Below are positions 17,812-27,057 of a stretch of DNA of 64,000 nt, one piece after another (the stretch's first letter is position 1; each line of letters opens with the position of its first letter). This DNA is from Claveliimonas bilis (GTDB lineage: Bacteria; Bacillota; Clostridia; Lachnospirales; Lachnospiraceae): positions 1,116,001 through 1,180,000 of the forward strand of contig NZ_AP024845.1 in assembly GCF_020892095.1 (NCBI RefSeq). The letters run 5' to 3'. The translations under genes were made by a program, and so were the position numbers. The notes below the pieces were generated by a model. It was not told the origin of the DNA. It saw nothing but the letters and a program-made list of their open reading frames with translations, and made no database searches.

Positions 17812-19308
17812 ATGAATGTTCTTGTAATAAATGGAAGCCCGAAGGGGGAACAAAGCAACACACTCCGGCTCACAAACGCCTTTTTAGAGGGAGTCTGCGA
17901 TTCGCAGAAAGATTGTTTGCCTGCAATCGAAAGGCTTGATATTGCGAAAATGGATATTAACCCCTGTCTAGGGTGTTTTTCCTGTTGGAAAACCACCCCC
18001 GGGCAATGTTGCATCCGCGACGATATGCAAGCAGTCCTTGAAAAGCTGTTGTGGGCTGATCTGACAATTTGGAGCTTCCCTTTATACTATTTCAGTTTGC
18101 CCGGAAAGCTAAAAACCGTAATCGACCGGCAGCTTCCTTTATCGCTGCCTTTTATGGAGTCTGATACAGAAAACGGCGGCCATCCTCCCAGATATGATAT
18201 GAGCGGAAAGAAAATCCTTTTAATCTCTACTTGCGGATTTTATACACCAAAGTCAAATTACGATAGTGTAACAGCGCAATTTGACAAGATTTGCGGCAAA
18301 GGAAACTATACTACTTTATTTTGCGGAGAAGGCGAACTTTTCAGAGTACCGGAATTATCAAACCGTACAGACGAATATCTTGCCGTTGTTCAGCAGGCCG
18401 GGCAGGAATATGCTTCACTAACCTTTACCAAACAAATGGCCGCGCTTTATAATCCGACGGCGTATCGCGGAACAGATATCATTTTGGATATGGATTATAC
18501 GGATATCGGAAAGCGTTACCGTATAATCCTGGGAAAAGCAGAGAGCCGTGTTGTGGAGCAGTTTCATAAAAAGCCAACAACTGTAATTCATACGCCCTTT
18601 TCTGTATGGCAATCGATTGCTGCCGGAGAAATCGAAGGTTCTGCCGCTTTAATGAAACATTTATATTCTGTCGAAGGCGATTTTGACTTCATGCTGAAAT
18701 GGGATGAGTATTTTAACCAGCACCAAAAGGCAGATATAGTAAAAGATAAGCCAACACCAAATGGAAAAACAGATATGCGCTATGTTTTAATCCCGTGGAT
18801 TGTGTTTTGGATAGCTGCTAATATCCACGCGTTTTGGGGAAGCATGATTAGTATTTTTGTTTGCTGCTTATTGCCTTTGCTGTTCTATAAAACCAAGAAA
18901 ACAGTTTATGATGTAATTTCCGGCGCATTGGTAAGCATATTTTCCATATTGTTGCTTATCAACTTGCCGGCAGTTATTGTAACACCCTTATCTTATTTCG
19001 CGTTTGGTATCATGTGGAGTCTATCTGCTTGTTTGAAAATACCGCTTTCCGCAGAATATTCTATGAATGATTATGGTGGGGAAAGCGCGTTGCAAAATCC
19101 CATGTTTATCAAGACAAATCGCATCTTAACTGCCGCATGGGGTATTCTTTACTTAATTACACCTGTTTGGACATATTTCATTATGTGTACGGACGCAGGA
19201 AGCTATATCGGTATTATCAACTCTATACTTCCGGCAATTATGGGGATATTTACTGTATGGTTTCAAAAATGGTATCCGAAGAAAATAGCGCGGGGAAGCC
19301 GTAAATAG
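17812..19308 (+). CDS. Flavodoxin-like FMN oxidoreductase fused to a membrane domain
   Basis: A 498-residue protein. Residues 1 to about 200 look like an NAD(P)H-dependent FMN reductase/flavodoxin fold: VLVINGSPKGEQSNTLRL (phosphate loop), CLGCFSCWKTTPGQCCIRDD, LWADLTIWSFPLYYFSLPGK. About 340 to 490 contain roughly six hydrophobic helices (RYVLIPWIVFWIAANIHAFW onward), ending in a basic tail. It overlaps the PadR stop region with TTGGAGG as ribosome site. Codon use is less GC-rich than the neighbours and it lies beside an IS91-like wreck, suggesting transfer. Could be a quinone or xenobiotic reductase; unproven. Confidence 0.7.
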   Translation: MNVLVINGSPKGEQSNTLRLTNAFLEGVCDSQKDCLPAIERLDIAKMDINPCLGCFSCWKTTPGQCCIRDDMQAVLEKLLWADLTIWSFPLYYFSLPGKLKTVIDRQLPLSLPFMESDTENGGHPPRYDMSGKKILLISTCGFYTPKSNYDSVTAQFDKICGKGNYTTLFCGEGELFRVPELSNRTDEYLAVVQQAGQEYASLTFTKQMAALYNPTAYRGTDIILDMDYTDIGKRYRIILGKAESRVVEQFHKKPTTVIHTPFSVWQSIAAGEIEGSAALMKHLYSVEGDFDFMLKWDEYFNQHQKADIVKDKPTPNGKTDMRYVLIPWIVFWIAANIHAFWGSMISIFVCCLLPLLFYKTKKTVYDVISGALVSIFSILLLINLPAVIVTPLSYFAFGIMWSLSACLKIPLSAEYSMNDYGGESALQNPMFIKTNRILTAAWGILYLITPVWTYFIMCTDAGSYIGIINSILPAIMGIFTVWFQKWYPKKIARGSRK

Positions 19309-19606
19309 TATTTGATTATGAGATAATTCATTAGGAAAGTATCAGATTCAGAGCAGACAAAAAGAGCAGTTCTATACAAAAGATAAAACTGCTCTGAATG
19401 TGATTCTTTCCAATTGTACCAGGCCGCGGACGGTCAGCTGGTAGACCTATGGGGATTGTATCTTTCCGGAGGGCCGAGAAAGTTCCCATTTCCTGTGAAA
19501 AACGGTAAGACTGGGGGAAATTTCTAACGGAAAACGGATTTCCGGGCATGCTTCGCAGGTCTTCCAGAGGGAGTCCTTTAAAAAACCGTATGAAAAGGAC
19601 TTTCGC
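19309..19606. other. Non-coding end of the IS91-like remnant
   Basis: About 300 bases after the flavoprotein. It holds a 9-base-stem hairpin (19363-19371 with 19387-19395) that may end the padR operon, then sequence running into the degenerate transposase. No gene is convincing. Confidence 0.5.
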
Positions 19607-20426
19607 TTATGGGAAAGGAGCATAACTCCTCCCCAGCTGCTGCATGGAAGCGCAGCCGCATTCCGGACAGATGGACAGGTCAATGTTCCAGACCGCCTTG
19701 AGCAGTTCTGCCATGGACAGCCCGGCATAACGCTGCCGGAATCTCTGGCCGCCCTGGATCCGGAAGATTATTTTCAGGTTTCTGGATTTCATCCGGTTAT
19801 TAAGGAAACCATAATACCGGATCTTCTGGAAACCGGCGGGGAGCACGTGCATCAGGAACCGGCGGATAAATTCTTCGTGGCTGATGGTGATCTCCCGTTT
19901 TGGGTCACCGGGCTTTTTCCCCCGTGCGGAGAAGGTGGCCTCTGTTTCCGTTACGGACCAGGATCCTGTTTCTGGAGTGTTCGATATCGGAACATTTTAA
20001 ATGGCGGACTTCACCGATCCTAAGCCCGGCAGAAAACATAAGGCAGAGGAGCGCTTTAAATTTCGGGTCGGTAATAGAAGAAAGGAATATCTGCATTTCT
20101 TCCCGGGAAGGGACAAAGGGCAGATAAGAATCAAACTTCCTCATGGGGAGCCGGGTGATGTCCCAGGGCTTATGGAGAACAAACATGGTAAAGAAACGCA
20201 GCTGGGAGATACAGGCGTTTATGGTACGGTCGGAGAGGGAACGCTTCTTCTGCAGCCAGCGGATATACTCCCGGAGTTCCTCCCAGGAAACGTCTTCTGG
20301 CTGTTTGCAGAGGACAGTCTGAAGGTAATCCAGATAAGAGCGGATGTAAGTGGAATAAGATTTTACAGTATGGTCAGTAAGACCCCGGAGAGAAAGCATC
20401 TCCCGGTAAACTTTGAAATAGTCCAT
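19607..20426 (-). pseudogene. Wrecked IS91-like element: integrase front fused to transposase tail
   Basis: From the start at 20426 (MDYFKVYREMLSLRGLTDHT) the frame encodes the SAM-like N-terminal domain and the first catalytic block of a tyrosine recombinase (LMFSAGLRIGEVRHLKCSDI), then stops at 19905. In the next frame the sequence carries on as the C-terminus of a Y2-type IS91 transposase (REITISHEEFIRRFLMHVLP, then FQKIRYYGFLNNRMKSRNLK and a CPECGC zinc motif) to 19607. The integrase lacks its HxxR and Tyr parts and the transposase its N-terminal half, so an internal deletion joined the two. Non-functional. Confidence 0.75.
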
Positions 20427-20803
20427 GACGGAACCTCCTTGAAAGAATGTAATTTAATCAATGAGAGAAAGTGCTTTCAAGGGGGTGGTCTTGGAAAAAG
20501 ATAAAATATGTAGTTGTTGAGTTTGAAAATCCATGGTAAACTAAGCATAGAAGTTTTTGTGTATATGTGGGATGTTTCGTGTGGTAACTTAACAATACAA
20601 CATATATTCAAAAACTGCTACTTTTTTTGAAAAAGTGGTGGTTTCACGTACTTAGGGCTAGCCGCCGCGCTAGCGGCTTGGTACAATATATACGATGTCA
20701 GGACAGGATTGTGGAAGTACGCAGCGCGGAACAATCTGCCGCCATCATAATGTCACCCATAAAATTCCAGGGAAACTGCTGCAGGAACTAAGAGGTGTAT
20801 ATT
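20427..20803. other. Intergenic region upstream of the DUF624 gene
   Basis: 377 bases, mostly without recognisable features. A short GC hairpin AGCCGC...GCGGCT lies near 20660-20680. The first ~60 bases belong to the IS91-like remnant. Confidence 0.5.
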
Positions 20804-21418
20804 TTGAAAATCATAACAGATCACATTATTTTTCGTTTTCTTTCCCGCATAACCGATTTTTTTCTTCTCAACATACTTTGGATTATTTTTTCCATTCCGC
20901 TGTTCACTATGGGCGCCTCTACTGCCGCCCTCTATTCTGTTATGTTTAAACTCATTCAAAAGAATGAAAGTTATATTGCCCGGGAGTTTTTTTATGCTTT
21001 TAAAAACAATTTCAAACAGGGAACTGCTCTCTGGTTTGGTTCCCTTTTTCTTCAGCTGATCCTGACCGCTGATTTTCTGATCATCTGGCAAATGGATCTT
21101 GCGTTTCTTGGCAATATACTTTTTGTTTTTCTCTTCATTATAGAATTTTTTGTCATATCTATGAGCCTTTATGCTTATGCTTTGATTGCCCGCTATACTC
21201 TCTCTTTGTCTGCTGTTATAAAAAATTCTTTTCTTCTTTCCTTCGGGCGTCTTCCTTATTCTATGCTCATGATATTGATCTGCCTTCTTCCAGTTATCCT
21301 TACCTGTCTGAATCTCTATACTCTTTTGGCAGGGATACTCTTTTATTTCACAATCGGGATCTCTCTTTTATGCTGGCTGCTCAGCCATATCTCCCTTTAT
21401 ATATTCAAAATTTTTTAA
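20804..21418 (+). CDS. DUF624 (YesL-type) membrane protein
   Basis: A 204-residue membrane protein with about five to six hydrophobic helices. It opens KIITDHIIFRFLSRITDFFL and continues LNILWIIFSIPLFTMGASTAALY, the signature of the DUF624/YesL family, usually found next to carbohydrate ABC transporters. No such transporter is adjacent here. The start is probably the TTG at 20804, which follows AAGAGG by 8 bases and matches the family N-terminus; a GTG at 20795 is the alternative. Function unknown. Confidence 0.75.
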   Translation: MKIITDHIIFRFLSRITDFFLLNILWIIFSIPLFTMGASTAALYSVMFKLIQKNESYIAREFFYAFKNNFKQGTALWFGSLFLQLILTADFLIIWQMDLAFLGNILFVFLFIIEFFVISMSLYAYALIARYTLSLSAVIKNSFLLSFGRLPYSMLMILICLLPVILTCLNLYTLLAGILFYFTIGISLLCWLLSHISLYIFKIF

Positions 21419-21475
21419 TATTTTTGATATATTTTCTACAAATTTAATAAATTATTGTTAATTTTCTGTTTTTTA

Positions 21476-21504
21476 TTTACTTTTCATAGGCGTCCTGTTA
21501 TAAT
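21476..21504 (+). promoter_or_regulatory. Sigma-A promoter for the secondary alcohol dehydrogenase
   Basis: TTTACT (21476-21481), 17-base spacer, TATAAT (21499-21504). The palindrome GATAAATTATC directly follows the -10 box and may be an operator. Confidence 0.65.
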
Positions 21505-21546
21505 GAGATAAATTATCAATTTCAAAAAGTAAAAGGAGGGAACGAT

Positions 21547-22608
21547 ATGAAAGGCTATGCAATGCTTAAAATCGGGGAATCCGGTTGGATCGAAAAGGAA
21601 AAACCTGACTTTGGACCACTGGATGCCATTTGTAAACCACTGGCAGTTGCCATCTGTACATCCGATGTTCACACTCTCTGGGAAGGCGCCATCGGAGAAC
21701 GTCACAATATGATACTTGGACATGAATGCTGTGCTGAAGTTGTAGAAGTAGGCTCTCTTGTAAAGGATTTCAAACCCGGAGACCGTGTTCTTGTTCCGGC
21801 CATTACACCTGACTGGAACTCTCTGGAAGCCCAGGCAGGATACTCCATGCACTCCGGCGGAATGCTTGCAGGATGGAAATTCTCCAACTTTAAAGACGGC
21901 GTATTTTCCGAATATTTCCATGTAAACGATGCCGACGGCAATCTCGCACTTTTGCCTGACAACATTACTCCGGTAGACGCATGTATGTTGTCTGATATGG
22001 TTCCTACCGGATTCCACGGCGTAGAACTGGCAGATGTACAGTTTGGAGATACCGTTCTTGTAATCGGAATCGGCCCGGTCGGCCTTATGGCTGTTGCGGG
22101 TGCAAATTTAAGAGGTGCATCCAGGATCATCACAGTCGGCACACGCCCGGCATGTGTAGAAGCAGCCAAAGGATACGGCGCTGTTGATTTTATCAGTTAT
22201 AAAGATGGAACTATAGAAGATCAGGTTCTTGCCATGACAGGAGGAAAAGGCGTAGATAAGGTGATCGTTGCCGGAGGCGGATGCGAAACGTTTGAATCCG
22301 CTGTTAAAGCCCTGAAACCAGGCGGAAAAATCGGAAATGTAAATTATCTCGGAAGCGGAACCTATGTAAACATCCCCCGCGCTGAATGGGGCGTCGGCAT
22401 GGGACACAAACAGATCAACGGCGGACTGATGCCAGGCGGACGTCTCCGTATGGAAAAACTGGGCGCACTTGTCTCTGCCGGAAAACTTGACGTACATCCT
22501 CTTGTATCCCACGTATTTGAAGGCTGGGAACATCTGGAAGAAGCTCTGTTCATGATGCGTGACAAACCGAAGGATCTGATCAAACCAGTTGTAAAAATCG
22601 AAGATTAA
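21547..22608 (+). CDS. NADP-dependent secondary (isopropanol-type) alcohol dehydrogenase
   Basis: A 353-residue zinc MDR enzyme very like the clostridial NADP-dependent isopropanol dehydrogenase, which reduces ketones such as acetone or acetoin-like substrates. The zinc ligands C37, H59 and D150 sit at the same numbers as in the C. beijerinckii enzyme, and G198-T199-R200 matches its NADP-phosphate pocket (Gly-Ser-Arg there). Other shared blocks: MLAGWKFSNFKDGVF and VNDADGNLA. AAAAGGAGG precedes the ATG. It is followed 24 bases later by a COG0523 GTPase. Confidence 0.92.
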   Translation: MKGYAMLKIGESGWIEKEKPDFGPLDAICKPLAVAICTSDVHTLWEGAIGERHNMILGHECCAEVVEVGSLVKDFKPGDRVLVPAITPDWNSLEAQAGYSMHSGGMLAGWKFSNFKDGVFSEYFHVNDADGNLALLPDNITPVDACMLSDMVPTGFHGVELADVQFGDTVLVIGIGPVGLMAVAGANLRGASRIITVGTRPACVEAAKGYGAVDFISYKDGTIEDQVLAMTGGKGVDKVIVAGGGCETFESAVKALKPGGKIGNVNYLGSGTYVNIPRAEWGVGMGHKQINGGLMPGGRLRMEKLGALVSAGKLDVHPLVSHVFEGWEHLEEALFMMRDKPKDLIKPVVKIED

Positions 22609-22632
22609 CTGCCCCATGGAGGATTATAACAC

Positions 22633-23559
22633 ATGAAGATACTGATCGTATCCGGATTTCTTGGCGCCGGAAAGACCACCTTTATAAAAGAGATGTCCCG
22701 CAAACTGGACCGTGATTTTGTTGTCATGGAAAACGAATACGGCGAGACAAATATGGATGAAACCTTTCTCCAGGATAACGAAAAACTAAATATCTGGGAA
22801 ATGACAGAAGGATGTATCTGCTGCACAATGAAAGCAGATTTCGCATCTTCCATCCTGACCATTGCCAACACTCTGGATCCGGAGTATCTCATTGTGGAAC
22901 CTACAGGCGTCGGTATGCTAAGCAATGTCATCCAGAATATCCGGCAGATCGAATATGAGCGTATCACTCTGCTTCGCCCCGTGACTATTCTGGATGCCAA
23001 CTGCTTTGACCGCTATATGCATGACTATGAGGAAATTTTTCAAGATCAATTGAAATCTGCCGGAACCATTGTAATATCCAAACGAGACTTCCATACACCT
23101 GAAGAAACCGACGAATTTGTGCAAAAAGTTCAAAAGACAGCGCCGGATGCCAGGATACAGGTCCAGCATTATTCTTATCTTGACTCTTCCTGGTGGGAAA
23201 GTCTTCTGGAAACGGACTTCAGCGGAAATATAATAGAAAATAAAGGAGAGGCAAAGTCTGATCTTGACAGCTTCACTCTATCCGGCATTTCTCTGGAAAA
23301 CAGCTCTGCTCTTCTTCTCTTTTTAGAGCAGCTTGTCCGGGGAGAATTTGGAGACATCTGCCGGTCAAAAGGGATCCTTAATACAGGACAGTGCCATCTT
23401 CGTTTTGATACCGTGGATATGCGCTATAGCCTCACTGGTTTCGAATCATCCGGCAAATCTCAAGGTGTGTTTATTGGCACAAATATAAAAAGGAATGCAC
23501 TGCGCCGGAAACTCCTTCCACAGTACATTCCCCGTATACAGTTCCGGCCGTCTTCCTGA
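22633..23559 (+). CDS. COG0523/CobW-type GTPase, probable metallochaperone
   Basis: A 308-residue G3E GTPase. Walker A is VSGFLGAGKTTF near residue 6-17, Walker B-like region EPTGVG, and the metal-binding CXCC motif is GCICC (61-65). The C-terminal CobW_C-like domain is present but short (YSLTGFESSG), with no His-rich tail. This family inserts zinc, cobalt or other metals into client proteins. It lies 24 bases after a zinc dehydrogenase gene with no terminator between, so the dehydrogenase is a plausible client. Confidence 0.85.
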   Translation: MKILIVSGFLGAGKTTFIKEMSRKLDRDFVVMENEYGETNMDETFLQDNEKLNIWEMTEGCICCTMKADFASSILTIANTLDPEYLIVEPTGVGMLSNVIQNIRQIEYERITLLRPVTILDANCFDRYMHDYEEIFQDQLKSAGTIVISKRDFHTPEETDEFVQKVQKTAPDARIQVQHYSYLDSSWWESLLETDFSGNIIENKGEAKSDLDSFTLSGISLENSSALLLFLEQLVRGEFGDICRSKGILNTGQCHLRFDTVDMRYSLTGFESSGKSQGVFIGTNIKRNALRRKLLPQYIPRIQFRPSS

Positions 23560-23575
23560 CAGCCGGAATTTTATT
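23542..23575 (+). terminator. Terminator at the end of the adh-GTPase operon
   Basis: TTCCGGC (23542-23548) pairs with GCCGGAA (23562-23568), followed by TTTTATTTCC; the stem overlaps the stop codon. Confidence 0.65.
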
Positions 23576-23579
23576 TCCT

Positions 23580-24668
23580 TTATTTTCTGGCTCTTCCAAG
23601 AGAATCTGCCGCAACAATCGCATCATATAACTGCTCCGGCGTTACATCCGCTACCATGTTATGAATGGATTCTCCCTCTGCACATGCATTCTTCGCAATT
23701 ACCTCAATTTCTTCTTTCTTTGTAACTCCAAGCTCTTCCAGAGTAATCGGAAGCCCTACTTCCATGCAGAAATCCTGCACTTCTTTAAATTCTTCTTTGG
23801 ATGCCCCTTCCAGAACAAGCTGTACCAAAGTGCCATATGCCACACAATTTCCATGAGGAGCGCTGTGTCCGCCAAGAGCTGTCAGTCCATTGTAGAAGGA
23901 ATGAGCTACAGCCAGACCGCCGTTATCTGCACCGACACCGGACAGATATACATTCGCTTCGATAATCGCATCCAGAGCAGGAGTAACAACCTGATTTTCG
24001 CAGGCATGTTTTGCCGCTGCCCCGTATTCTTTCAATGTTTCATAACACAGACCGCAAAGAGCCATAGCCGATCTTGTAATCCCTCCAAATTCCAGACTGG
24101 GGGCATCTGTCCTCTGGCAGGCCCTGGCCTCAAAATAAGTGCCCAGAGCATCTCCCATTCCGGCAACCAGAAATCTCACGGGCGCCTTGGCAATGATATC
24201 ACTATCCACAATAACTGCCTCCGGATTTTTCGGATAAAACAGATAACTGTTAAAAGTCTCATCGTCATTATAAATAACAGAAAGGCCGGTACAGGGGGCA
24301 TCTGTTGCCACAACAGTAGGAACAATGACAACCGGAAGCTTTTCATAGTAAGCAGTTGCCTTGGCCGTATCTATAGCCGAACCTCCGCCCACGCCAACTA
24401 CAACATTGATCCCCTTCTCACGGACAATCGCTCTCATTTTTTCAATTTCACCGACACTGGAAACACCGCCAAAGATTTCATAGCACCTGCTGTCATCTGC
24501 AGTGCCGAAACTTTTTTCAATCTTGTCATGGCACATTTTATGTCCGCTTTTTGAACAAATAAACAGCCATTTGTTTCCCAGCTCTTTCATCTCTTCATAG
24601 AAACTCAAAAGAGAATCTTTTCCCTGCACATATTTCTGCGGAGCACGCATCAGTCTTAATCTTGCCAT
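23580..24668 (-). CDS. gldA: Glycerol dehydrogenase
   Basis: A 362-residue metal-dependent group III dehydrogenase converting glycerol and NAD to dihydroxyacetone. NAD site VVVGVGGGSAIDTAKATAYY near 95; metal-ligand regions FLVAGMGDALGTYFEAR, GGLAVAHSFYNGLTAL and GGHSAPHGNCVAYG carry the Asp and two His. GGAGGGTG precedes the ATG. Convergent with the GTPase gene. Regulation by its own promoter (24720-24747). Confidence 0.93.
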   Translation of the reverse strand: MARLRLMRAPQKYVQGKDSLLSFYEEMKELGNKWLFICSKSGHKMCHDKIEKSFGTADDSRCYEIFGGVSSVGEIEKMRAIVREKGINVVVGVGGGSAIDTAKATAYYEKLPVVIVPTVVATDAPCTGLSVIYNDDETFNSYLFYPKNPEAVIVDSDIIAKAPVRFLVAGMGDALGTYFEARACQRTDAPSLEFGGITRSAMALCGLCYETLKEYGAAAKHACENQVVTPALDAIIEANVYLSGVGADNGGLAVAHSFYNGLTALGGHSAPHGNCVAYGTLVQLVLEGASKEEFKEVQDFCMEVGLPITLEELGVTKKEEIEVIAKNACAEGESIHNMVADVTPEQLYDAIVAADSLGRARK

Positions 24669-24719
24669 AGTAACACCCTCCTACAATTTTTATTGTTAAT
24701 TATTTATCAATTTAATTTT

Positions 24720-24747
24720 ATTATAGAACTTTCTATTCAAAAAGCAA
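24720..24747 (-). promoter_or_regulatory. Promoter of the glycerol dehydrogenase gene
   Basis: Minus strand TTGCTT (24742-24747), 16-base spacer, TATAAT (24720-24725). Confidence 0.6.
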
Positions 24748-24806
24748 GATGAAAACTGTCCAAATATGCAGTTTATATTTTCGATTTTTTCGTTAATTTT
24801 TTATCA

Positions 24807-25631
24807 TTAAAATTCTGCTCCATTTTCGCTCTGGTATATATCCGTCCGGCGTGCTGAAAGAAGCGGCAGCTGCTGCCGGATACTATCTGCTTCTTTCAGA
24901 TCAACGTCATGGATAATATATCCTTCTTCTCCCTCCATCTCTTCAATGACATCTCCCCATGGAGATACCAGAAGGGTATGCCCCCAGGCAACATAAGAGG
25001 CTCCTGTATCTCTTGCACTGGAAGTACCTGCCACAAAACACTGGTTGTCCACAGCCCGGCCGCGGAACATTACATCCCAATGCGCCGGTCCTGTTGTCAT
25101 GTTAAAAGCTGCCGGAACCAGAATCATTTTCGCTCCCCCAAGTACCATCATCCTTGCCAGCTCCGGAAAACGGAAATCGAAGCAGATACAGAGTCCGATT
25201 TTTCCAAATTCTGTAGAAAATACCGTGCACTTATCCCCCGCCGTCAATATTTCTGATTCCTTAAAATGCTGACCGCCCTCGACCTGAATGTCAAAGAGAT
25301 GCGCTTTCCTGTGCTTCGCAATCTGCTTCCCATTTCTGTCAAAGACATAAGCAGTATTGTATATCTTCCCCTCTGCAATTTCCGGGACAGAGCCTGCTGC
25401 AAGGTAAATCCCGTATTCCTTTGCAAGATGACTTAACATCTTCCATGTTTCCCCGCCTTCTTCCTCTGCATAAAGCGGAAACTGCTTTGTCTCATAGGGA
25501 CAGTTAAACATTTCCCCCAGCATTACAAGATCCGGTCTCTCCGATTTTATTTTTTCGAGATACAGCTTCAGCTGTTCTGCATTTTTCTTCTTATCATTAT
25601 AAACACGGGACTGTATCTGCGCGATTTTCAT
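24807..25631 (-). CDS. Nitrilase-superfamily carbon-nitrogen hydrolase (omega-amidase-like)
   Basis: A 274-residue C-N hydrolase with the full Glu-Lys-Cys triad: E40 (LVMLGEMFNCP), K109 (AKHRKAHLFD) and C150 (GLCICFDFRFPE). Length and the DFRFPE and AHLFDI blocks fit the omega-amidase/Nit2-like branch, which hydrolyses alpha-ketoglutaramate-type amides. Start chosen at MKIAQIQS, which has AAAGGAGGG upstream; a frame 8 codons longer overlaps that site. Separated from tuf by a terminator. Confidence 0.88.
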   Translation of the reverse strand: MKIAQIQSRVYNDKKKNAEQLKLYLEKIKSERPDLVMLGEMFNCPYETKQFPLYAEEEGGETWKMLSHLAKEYGIYLAAGSVPEIAEGKIYNTAYVFDRNGKQIAKHRKAHLFDIQVEGGQHFKESEILTAGDKCTVFSTEFGKIGLCICFDFRFPELARMMVLGGAKMILVPAAFNMTTGPAHWDVMFRGRAVDNQCFVAGTSSARDTGASYVAWGHTLLVSPWGDVIEEMEGEEGYIIHDVDLKEADSIRQQLPLLSARRTDIYQSENGAEF

Positions 25632-25664
25632 GGAATCCCTCCTTTTAAACAGCATTGCAAAGTC

Positions 25665-25696
25665 AAAAACCCTCAGAAAGCATAGCTCTCTGAGGG
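25665..25696 (-). terminator. Terminator of tuf
   Basis: On the minus strand CCCTCAGA (25689-25696) pairs with TCTGAGGG (25670-25677), followed by TTTTTG. Confidence 0.85.
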
Positions 25697-25724
25697 TGAA
25701 TTTTTATATTACTCCTATCAATGA

Positions 25725-26918
25725 TTACTCAATGATTGTAGCAACACGTCCTGATCCTACTGTACGTCCGCCTTCACGGATAGCGAAACGAAGTCCCTGC
25801 TCCATAGCAACTGGGTGAATCAGTTCGATTGACATTTCTACGTTGTCACCAGGCATGCACATCTCAACGCCGTCCGGCAGGTTGCAAACACCTGTTACGT
25901 CTGTTGTTCTGAAGTAGAACTGTGGACGATAGTTGTTGAAGAATGGAGTATGACGTCCACCTTCATCTTTTGTCAGAACGTAAACCTGTGCTGTAAACTT
26001 TGTATGGCATGTTACAGAACCTGGTTTAACAAGAACCTGACCTCTTTCGATGTCTGTTCTCTGGATACCACGAAGCAGAGCACCGATATTATCACCAGCC
26101 TGAGCCTCGTCAAGCAGCTTACGGAACATCTCAACACCTGTTACAACTGTTTTCTGCTTCTCTTCATGGATACCAACGATTTCAACTTCGTCAGATACAT
26201 GCAGAACACCACGCTCTACTCTACCAGTAGCAACTGTTCCACGTCCTGTGATAGAGAATACGTCCTCTACAGGCATCAGGAACGGCTGATCTGTAGCACG
26301 CTGTGGATCTGGAATATAAGAATCAACTGCATCCATCAGCTCCATGATCTTATCTCCCCACTCTCCGTCTGGATCTTCCAGAGCTTTCAGAGCGGATCCC
26401 TGGATGATCGGTGTGTCATCTCCCGGGAATTCATATTCATCAAGCAGTTCACGAATTTCCATCTCTACTAATTCAAGAAGTTCTTCGTCATCTACCATAT
26501 CACATTTGTTCATGAATACAACGATGTAAGGTACACCTACCTGACGAGACAGAAGGATGTGCTCTCTTGTCTGAGCCATAACACCGTCTGTAGCAGCAAC
26601 AACCAGGATAGCTCCATCCATCTGAGCAGCACCTGTGATCATGTTCTTAACGTAGTCAGCATGTCCCGGGCAGTCTACGTGAGCGTAGTGACGTTTCTCT
26701 GTCTCATACTCAACGTGAGCTGTAGAAATTGTGATACCACGTTCTCTTTCTTCCGGAGCTTTATCGATGTTGTCGAATGCAACCTCTGCGTTACCAGATA
26801 CTCTGTGGGAAAGAACTTTTGTGATAGCTGCTGTAAGAGTTGTTTTACCATGGTCAACGTGGCCGATGGTACCAATATTACAATGTGGTTTTGTTCTTTC
26901 AAATTTAGCTTTTGCCAT
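25725..26918 (-). CDS. tuf: Elongation factor Tu
   Basis: A full-length 397-residue EF-Tu. G motifs: GHVDHGKT (19-26), [12 protein letters not shown] and SAL. The last gene of the str group: rpsL, rpsG, fusA, tuf on the minus strand. It follows fusA after 139 bases and ends at a strong terminator. AAGGAGG precedes the ATG. Confidence 0.99.
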   Translation of the reverse strand: MAKAKFERTKPHCNIGTIGHVDHGKTTLTAAITKVLSHRVSGNAEVAFDNIDKAPEERERGITISTAHVEYETEKRHYAHVDCPGHADYVKNMITGAAQMDGAILVVAATDGVMAQTREHILLSRQVGVPYIVVFMNKCDMVDDEELLELVEMEIRELLDEYEFPGDDTPIIQGSALKALEDPDGEWGDKIMELMDAVDSYIPDPQRATDQPFLMPVEDVFSITGRGTVATGRVERGVLHVSDEVEIVGIHEEKQKTVVTGVEMFRKLLDEAQAGDNIGALLRGIQRTDIERGQVLVKPGSVTCHTKFTAQVYVLTKDEGGRHTPFFNNYRPQFYFRTTDVTGVCNLPDGVEMCMPGDNVEMSIELIHPVAMEQGLRFAIREGGRTVGSGRVATIIE

Positions 26919-27057
26919 TTTGAATGTCCTCCTTATTCAACCGCCCTTTCGGGCATTTTTCATGATTTTTCAGTTTACTCGGCTATTTCTGATTATATTT
27001 CATATCCCCTTGATTTTCAAGCCTTTTTCGCACTTTTTCAAAGAAAATGCGCGGGAA

